Shown: piece by piece, positions 60,465 to 64,000 of the stretch | How the letters are laid out: every line of letters starts with the position of its first letter | Position numbering within the stretch: the first letter of the stretch is position 1 | Assembly: GCA_023249635.1 (NCBI GenBank) | Contig: JAHFCH010000001.1 | Coordinates: 1-64,000 of the forward strand | Length of the DNA: 64,000 bases | Source of the DNA: Fibrobacterota bacterium | GTDB taxonomy: Bacteria > Fibrobacterota > Fibrobacteria > UBA11236 | Direction of reading: 5' to 3' | Position numbers and translations under genes: made by a program | The notes under the pieces: generated by a model | What the model saw: only the letters and a program-made list of their open reading frames with translations | Database searches by the model: none | What the model was told of the DNA's origin: nothing

Positions 60465-61327
60465 GCGCCCGCCTCGGGCTTCTCACGCTTGGTCAGCGGG
60501 AACATATGCAAATTCAGATGGTACACCGTGTCCGCCTCTTCGTCCGCCTCGGCCAATTTAAGCAGTTCTCCGCGGAATCGCTTAAGCTTCTGCTTGATTC
60601 TGTCCAATGTCTTACGGGAGATGCCCAAAGTGAGGCAGGAAAGGTCCCTTTCCTCCTTGGGAACCTCGTCCAGGCAACGAGCCGCCAGTTCCAGGGTCCC
60701 CTGGTGGAATTTGGTGATTGCCAGCGGCAGGATAGGGGTTCCCGTCGTCAGGGACTTGTCCTTAATCTTGTAGCGGCCGCCCGAATCCTTGCCGGCCAGC
60801 CCCAGGCTTTCCAGCAACTCCACGGAATGCTCGGCCTGTTGCGCCGTAATCGGCGGATCCAGCTTCTTCGCCAGCCATTTCCAATCGCCGCGGAACTCGT
60901 ACATGTCGATTACGGACCGCACCGCGGTATGCCACCATTTGCTGTAGTACTCGTACTGCTGCGCTTCCAGGCGCACGGCCGAGCCATCAACGGCGTACTC
61001 GCCCCGCAAGGCGGACAACCGTTGGTAATAGAAGTCCTTCTCCTTGACGTTCCGGGACTGATTGAATTTGACGAGGTTTTCGAAGTATTCGATTTCTTCG
61101 CGCTTGAGCCCCAAGGCCCCGGAAAGCTTGAACACGGAAGCCTGGGAAAGATTCTTCTCGCCATGCATGACACGGTAGAGGAAGTCCTTGGTCTTGAACC
61201 CCGCCTTGTTCGAGAATGAACGGAAGGAGAAATGGGGATTAGCCGCCTTACTTTTATCGTAATGCTCGGTAAGGTATACCCGGTAATCCAGGTGATCGAA
61301 AATCCGTCCAGTTGTCCGGGTGCCCAC
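60461..61327 (-). CDS. TIGR02147 / DUF4423 family regulator 2
   Basis: The 288-residue protein equals the first regulator in length and opens with the family pattern IFDHLDYRVYLTEHYDKSKA. Residues about 35-80 (FSNKAGFKTKDFLYRVMHGE, KNLSQASVFKLSGALGLKRE) are helix-turn-helix-like; DUF4423 follows. It has no signal peptide. The start is a GTG at 61325-61327 preceded by AGGGG. It overlaps the downstream lipoprotein by GTGA, exactly as at 406-409. Two perfect GTTGTC-N5-GACAAC repeats lie upstream, with a half-site (61311-61316) inside the first codons. Different palindromes beside the two regulators suggest private operators. Confidence 0.9.
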   Translation of the reverse strand: MGTRTTGRIFDHLDYRVYLTEHYDKSKAANPHFSFRSFSNKAGFKTKDFLYRVMHGEKNLSQASVFKLSGALGLKREEIEYFENLVKFNQSRNVKEKDFYYQRLSALRGEYAVDGSAVRLEAQQYEYYSKWWHTAVRSVIDMYEFRGDWKWLAKKLDPPITAQQAEHSVELLESLGLAGKDSGGRYKIKDKSLTTGTPILPLAITKFHQGTLELAARCLDEVPKEERDLSCLTLGISRKTLDRIKQKLKRFRGELLKLAEADEEADTVYHLNLHMFPLTKREKPEAGA

Positions 61328-61485
61328 AGCTTATCCCCTGTCGCTTTTCAGGCGCGGTCGCCCAAATATACTTCCGCTCCGCGGCGTTCGCCCGTAACGG
61401 CGGCGTCCCCCTCGAAAGGACGCCCAACCCCGGTCTCAATGTACGGTATGGCGCCTGGGCAAATGGCTCCGGCAGCCCAGGAAAG

Positions 61486-61502
61486 GTTGTCGGGGGGACA
61501 AC
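61486..61502. promoter_or_regulatory. Inverted repeat GTTGTC-GGGGG-GACAAC
   Basis: Perfect 6-5-6 repeat, 158 bp upstream of regulator 2. Its arms and spacing are identical to those of the site at 61609-61625. Confidence 0.65.
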
Positions 61503-61608
61503 GGGAAACCTCTATTTCCGCAAAGCCCCGCCGCCGCGCAGGCCCCGCCCTCATTGGTCCGGAGCGATTCCGCGTGATGGTCCTGAAAAGCGGCCCGGGA
61601 CAGGGGTT

Positions 61609-61625
61609 GTTGTCCCCGGGACAAC
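61609..61625. promoter_or_regulatory. Inverted repeat GTTGTC-CCCGG-GACAAC
   Basis: Perfect repeat (8-1-8 if CC/GG are included), 84 bp upstream of the propeller gene and 123 bp from the first copy, so a looping regulator could use both. Confidence 0.65.
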
Positions 61626-61709
61626 GGTATTTGAGGTCGTTCCCGTCGGCAAAATGCGCCATTTCGGGTGGGGCGGTAGATTGGGACCATCTTGATTCGG
61701 GGGGGATTC

Positions 61710-63467
61710 ATGCACGCGATTCTTACGCCACGTTTAATTCAATTTGCGGCCGCCGTACTCTGCGCGGCGGTACTGCCCGCGGGCGCGACTCTAGGGGCCA
61801 ACGCCGTAAATCCGGCCTATGATATCAAGGAAGTCGGGCTCCCGGACAAGTACATGACCATGGGCATCGATTTCCTTTCCGACGGCCGCATGGTTCTGTT
61901 GACCACAGGAAACGAAGGCGGCGGCGAGGTGCCCAATCCCGATCCGAATTCCTGCGTTTTCATCGTGGGTGGCGTGACCAACGCCGGAACCATCCAGATG
62001 ACGAAGATCGCCTCGAATTTCCGCCAGCCATCCGGCGTTAACGTGGTGAACGACAAGATCTACGTAGCCGATCGCGACGCTTGGTATTCCATCCCCGTCA
62101 ATACCGCCCCGGCCAACACCTCCACCAATAAAACCAAACTCCTGGATTGGCCCCCGGGCGCGAAATGGCATCAGTGGATCTTCACCCCCATGTACAAAGG
62201 CGGCAAGTTCTACGCCCCCTATTCCGGCAGCATCGTGGTGGGCGGCCCTTCCAACGTCGATCCTTCCAGCGAATGGTCCGGTGCCTTCCTGAGCTGGGAT
62301 CCGGACGGGAAAAACCTGTCCAAATTCGCCGGCGGCCTCCGCTCGCCCAACGGCGCGGGCATCAGCGATGCCGGCGACATGTTCGTCATGGACAACCAGG
62401 GATCCTGGTTGCCGACCTGCACCTTCATGCATATGAAGCAGAACCGTTTTTACGGGCACAAGCAGGGTGGCGGCCACCTCCCCAATTGGGCCGAAGGCCT
62501 TCAATACCAGCCCCCAGCGGTGTATATCCCCTACCCTTCCCAGGTGACGGGCGCATCCACCAGCCAACCCGTCTACGTAAACAAGGGCCCCTTCGCGGGA
62601 CAATGGTTCGCCGGTGACGCCAATGGGCCGGGCCTTACCCGTTACGCCCTGGAAAAGGTGAACGGCGATTGGCAGGGAACCGTGTTCCGCTTTACCAACG
62701 GCACCGGCAATTCGGGCATCAACCGTATGGCCTGGGGCCCGGACGGGAACCTGTACCTGGGGTCGGTGCAGCATTTCGGCAATTGGCCCGGCCAGGGCGA
62801 GATGCCGTTCTACCGGATGACTCCCAAGACCGGCGGACTGGCCTTCGAGATGCTTGCCATCCATTCCATCAAGGACGGCTTCGAGATCGAATTCACCGAG
62901 CCGGTGAATAAGACAGGATTGGCACCGGCCAACTTCGAGGTGAGCCAATGGCATTACACCCGCGGTGCCGCCTACGGCTGTTGCCAGGATAAGACCGAGC
63001 CCCGCGCGGTATCGGCGGTCCAGGTTTCCGAGGACGGCAAGCGCGTGTTCCTGCAGATAAGCGGGCTAAAGGCCATGGACTACGTGGCCTCGTTCAAGCT
63101 TACCAACGTCAAACCCGCATCGGGGACGAATACGCTGTGGGACAACGAAGCCTGGTACACCCTCAACAGCATCTCGACCGCGACCTGGAACCCCGCCGTG
63201 CGGATTGCCGGGGGCGATGGCGCTCTGGCGCCCCTCTCGTCCCGGGTGGCCGTGAGCGCCGAGGGAACGGGAAGGGTTTCCGTTGCGGTAAAGGGTGCCG
63301 GGGGGGTTACCGTAACCTTACGCGCCATGGACGGCAGCGTGGTGCAGGAGCGGTCCGGCACAGGTCCGGGATCGTTTTCGCTTTCCAGGGAGAAGCGCGG
63401 ACAAGGGGTCTACCTGGTGGAAATCCGCCAAGGAGCGGATCGCTTGTCCCGTCCCATCGCCTTCTAA
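61710..63467 (+). CDS. Secreted beta-propeller dehydrogenase-like protein 4
   Basis: The 585-residue protein starts at the ATG at 61710 after GGGGGGGA; the signal ends near AGATLGA. The propeller part (about 40-385) has MGIDFLSDGRMVLLTTGNEG, GVNVVNDKIYVADRDAWYSI, GAGISDAGDMFVMDNQGSWL and NRMAWGPDGNLYLGSVQHFG. A CopC-like Ig domain follows (FEIEFTEPVNKTGLAPANFE, later VFLQISGLKAMDYVASFKLT). Such proteins accompany ThuA and sugar dehydrogenases in Bacteroidota and planctomycetes. It lacks the HxGG motif of the three glucose/sorbosone-type paralogues, so its activity is less certain. The tail is VTLRAMDGSVVQERSG, then GVYLVEIRQG. Confidence 0.78.
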   Translation: MHAILTPRLIQFAAAVLCAAVLPAGATLGANAVNPAYDIKEVGLPDKYMTMGIDFLSDGRMVLLTTGNEGGGEVPNPDPNSCVFIVGGVTNAGTIQMTKIASNFRQPSGVNVVNDKIYVADRDAWYSIPVNTAPANTSTNKTKLLDWPPGAKWHQWIFTPMYKGGKFYAPYSGSIVVGGPSNVDPSSEWSGAFLSWDPDGKNLSKFAGGLRSPNGAGISDAGDMFVMDNQGSWLPTCTFMHMKQNRFYGHKQGGGHLPNWAEGLQYQPPAVYIPYPSQVTGASTSQPVYVNKGPFAGQWFAGDANGPGLTRYALEKVNGDWQGTVFRFTNGTGNSGINRMAWGPDGNLYLGSVQHFGNWPGQGEMPFYRMTPKTGGLAFEMLAIHSIKDGFEIEFTEPVNKTGLAPANFEVSQWHYTRGAAYGCCQDKTEPRAVSAVQVSEDGKRVFLQISGLKAMDYVASFKLTNVKPASGTNTLWDNEAWYTLNSISTATWNPAVRIAGGDGALAPLSSRVAVSAEGTGRVSVAVKGAGGVTVTLRAMDGSVVQERSGTGPGSFSLSREKRGQGVYLVEIRQGADRLSRPIAF

Positions 63468-63686
63468 GCCCATGGATAACGGAGGGTTGCGCGGTGCCGC
63501 AGCCCGGCCGCTTCCGGATTTGAGGAATTTGCGGTATGCGCAGTCATGTCGGAAATGTGATAAAAACCGGCCGCGGGGTTCGTTTTTGTTTTTTTCGGGC
63601 GGCTTTTTCCGCCCAGTGGCGATATTTTGGGAGCGTATTCAGGCGCATTTACTGAGGGTTCGAGGGTTAACGGGGGGATGGGGTCA
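63468..63686. other. Intergenic region with T-rich tract
   Basis: 219 bases after propeller 4. It contains the terminator candidate at 63562-63595 and a second stem GGGCGG/CCGCCC (63597-63614). Confidence 0.5.
63562..63595 (+). terminator. Likely intrinsic terminator of the propeller gene
   Basis: An A-run and AACC pair with GGTT and a following T-rich run (two blocks of five and nine T with one G between), about 95 bases after the stop. It is the only T-run of this size in the window. Confidence 0.5.
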
Positions 63687-64000
63687 ATGAGAAGCGTCAA
63701 GCTGGCTTTTTCGTTTTTGTGTGTGTTCGCCATGGCGAACTCGTTCGCGCAATTGGATATTTACCCGAAGCCGTATCGGAACAATGCTCTGTGGACGGTG
63801 CCCGTCCCGGGCAGCAATCCTCCCATCACGCTTTTCCCCGATACGCTCTTCATGGGCGCTTCCTTCACCCGGACTTCGTATAAACCCGTGACGGTTACCC
63901 TCAAAGGCAACGAAGCCGGCTGGAGCGGCGATCTGCTTTTCATCGATCCGAAAACCGGGGCGGAAGATCGCCTCTTCTCCAACCACGATGCCCCGGGTAC
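63687..64000 (+). CDS. Start of a secreted protein of unknown function (cut by window edge)
   Basis: From the ATG at 63687 the frame stays open to the window end, about 104 residues. It has a clear signal peptide (RSVKLAFSFLCVFAMANSFA) and a beta-rich mature start: LDIYPKPYRNNALWTVPVPG, FPDTLFMGASFTRTSYKPVT, VTLKGNEAGWSGDLLFIDPK. The end FSNHDAPGT recalls the DUF4114 turn (LFxNHxxxGT), but the match is too short to claim. Codon use is slightly less GC-rich than upstream. Confidence 0.65.
   Translation, partial: MRSVKLAFSFLCVFAMANSFAQLDIYPKPYRNNALWTVPVPGSNPPITLFPDTLFMGASFTRTSYKPVTVTLKGNEAGWSGDLLFIDPKTGAEDRLFSNHDAPG

Larger units (their letters stand above)
61328..61709. other. Divergent intergenic region with paired operators
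   Basis: 382 bases between regulator 2 and a propeller gene. No gene was seen. It contains the two GTTGTC-N5-GACAAC sites at 61486 and 61609. Confidence 0.6.

Noticed and set aside
1-64000. CRISPR array, prophage or integrative element
   Set aside because: No regularly spaced direct repeats, cas, integrase, phage or conjugation genes were seen.

Overview
This GC-rich window is accessory DNA from a member of the Fibrobacterota. Three family markers support this: two TIGR02147/DUF4423 regulators (a family first defined as abundant paralogues in Fibrobacter), two proteins with a fibro-slime domain, and many secreted enzymes that end in short beta-sandwich tails of the FlgD/T9SS-sorting kind. 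There is no housekeeping gene, RNA gene, CRISPR array or insertion sequence. Nearly all of the roughly 40 genes encode exported proteins, so the window reads as one long extracellular polysaccharide-processing and attachment region.

Layout. 1-1272: a TIGR02147 regulator overlapping a secreted partner gene. 1469-4634: tandem GH99/GH71-like glycosidases. 4645-5847: a probably acquired AAA/DUF4143 ATPase with a 52-bp palindrome over its promoter. 5977-8825: a divergent sugar dehydrogenase and an esterase. 8848-9705: a methyltransferase. 9970-14786: two secreted von Willebrand A proteins. 15160-20127: a ThuA-like protein, an outer-membrane barrel and a PVC-type dehydrogenase. 20111-23121: a DUF3472 protein and a double SGNH hydrolase. 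23252-28310: three translationally coupled sulfatases. 28330-31541: a DUF2341/LamG protein and a second dehydrogenase. 31567-32370: a gene remnant. 33008-36372: ThuA, CBM32 and kelch proteins. 36396-38555: a small secreted protein and a third dehydrogenase. 38908-44674: a DUF1080 protein and three barrels. 44728-49083 (minus): GH17, CBM6-like and Ycf48-like proteins. 49628-53120: four pilin-like genes, the last fused to PA14 and fibro-slime domains. 53344-55694: a fifth barrel and a CBM6-like protein. 55968-61327 (minus): a fibro-slime protein and a second regulator/lipoprotein pair. 61710-63467: a fourth propeller protein. 63687-64000: the start of another secreted protein.

How the genes may work together (inference). 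Sulfatases, an esterase, SGNH domains and GH17/GH99-like enzymes would strip and cut a decorated polysaccharide. Propeller dehydrogenases with DUF1080 and ThuA-like proteins would oxidise and process the sugars. Five related outer-membrane barrels, each beside such enzymes, could be the uptake channels, because no SusC/SusD pair is present. CBMs, LamG, fibro-slime and pilus-tip proteins would hold the cell on its substrate. Recurrent inverted repeats (GTTTAC-N4-GTAAAC and GTTGTC-N5-GACAAC) lie in the intergenic regions, and the two regulators are the obvious candidates to bind them.

The strongest candidate for an undescribed system is the GspHIJK-like operon whose K-position protein carries PA14 and fibro-slime domains. 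Next come the regulator cassettes with private operators and the SusCD-free uptake loci.
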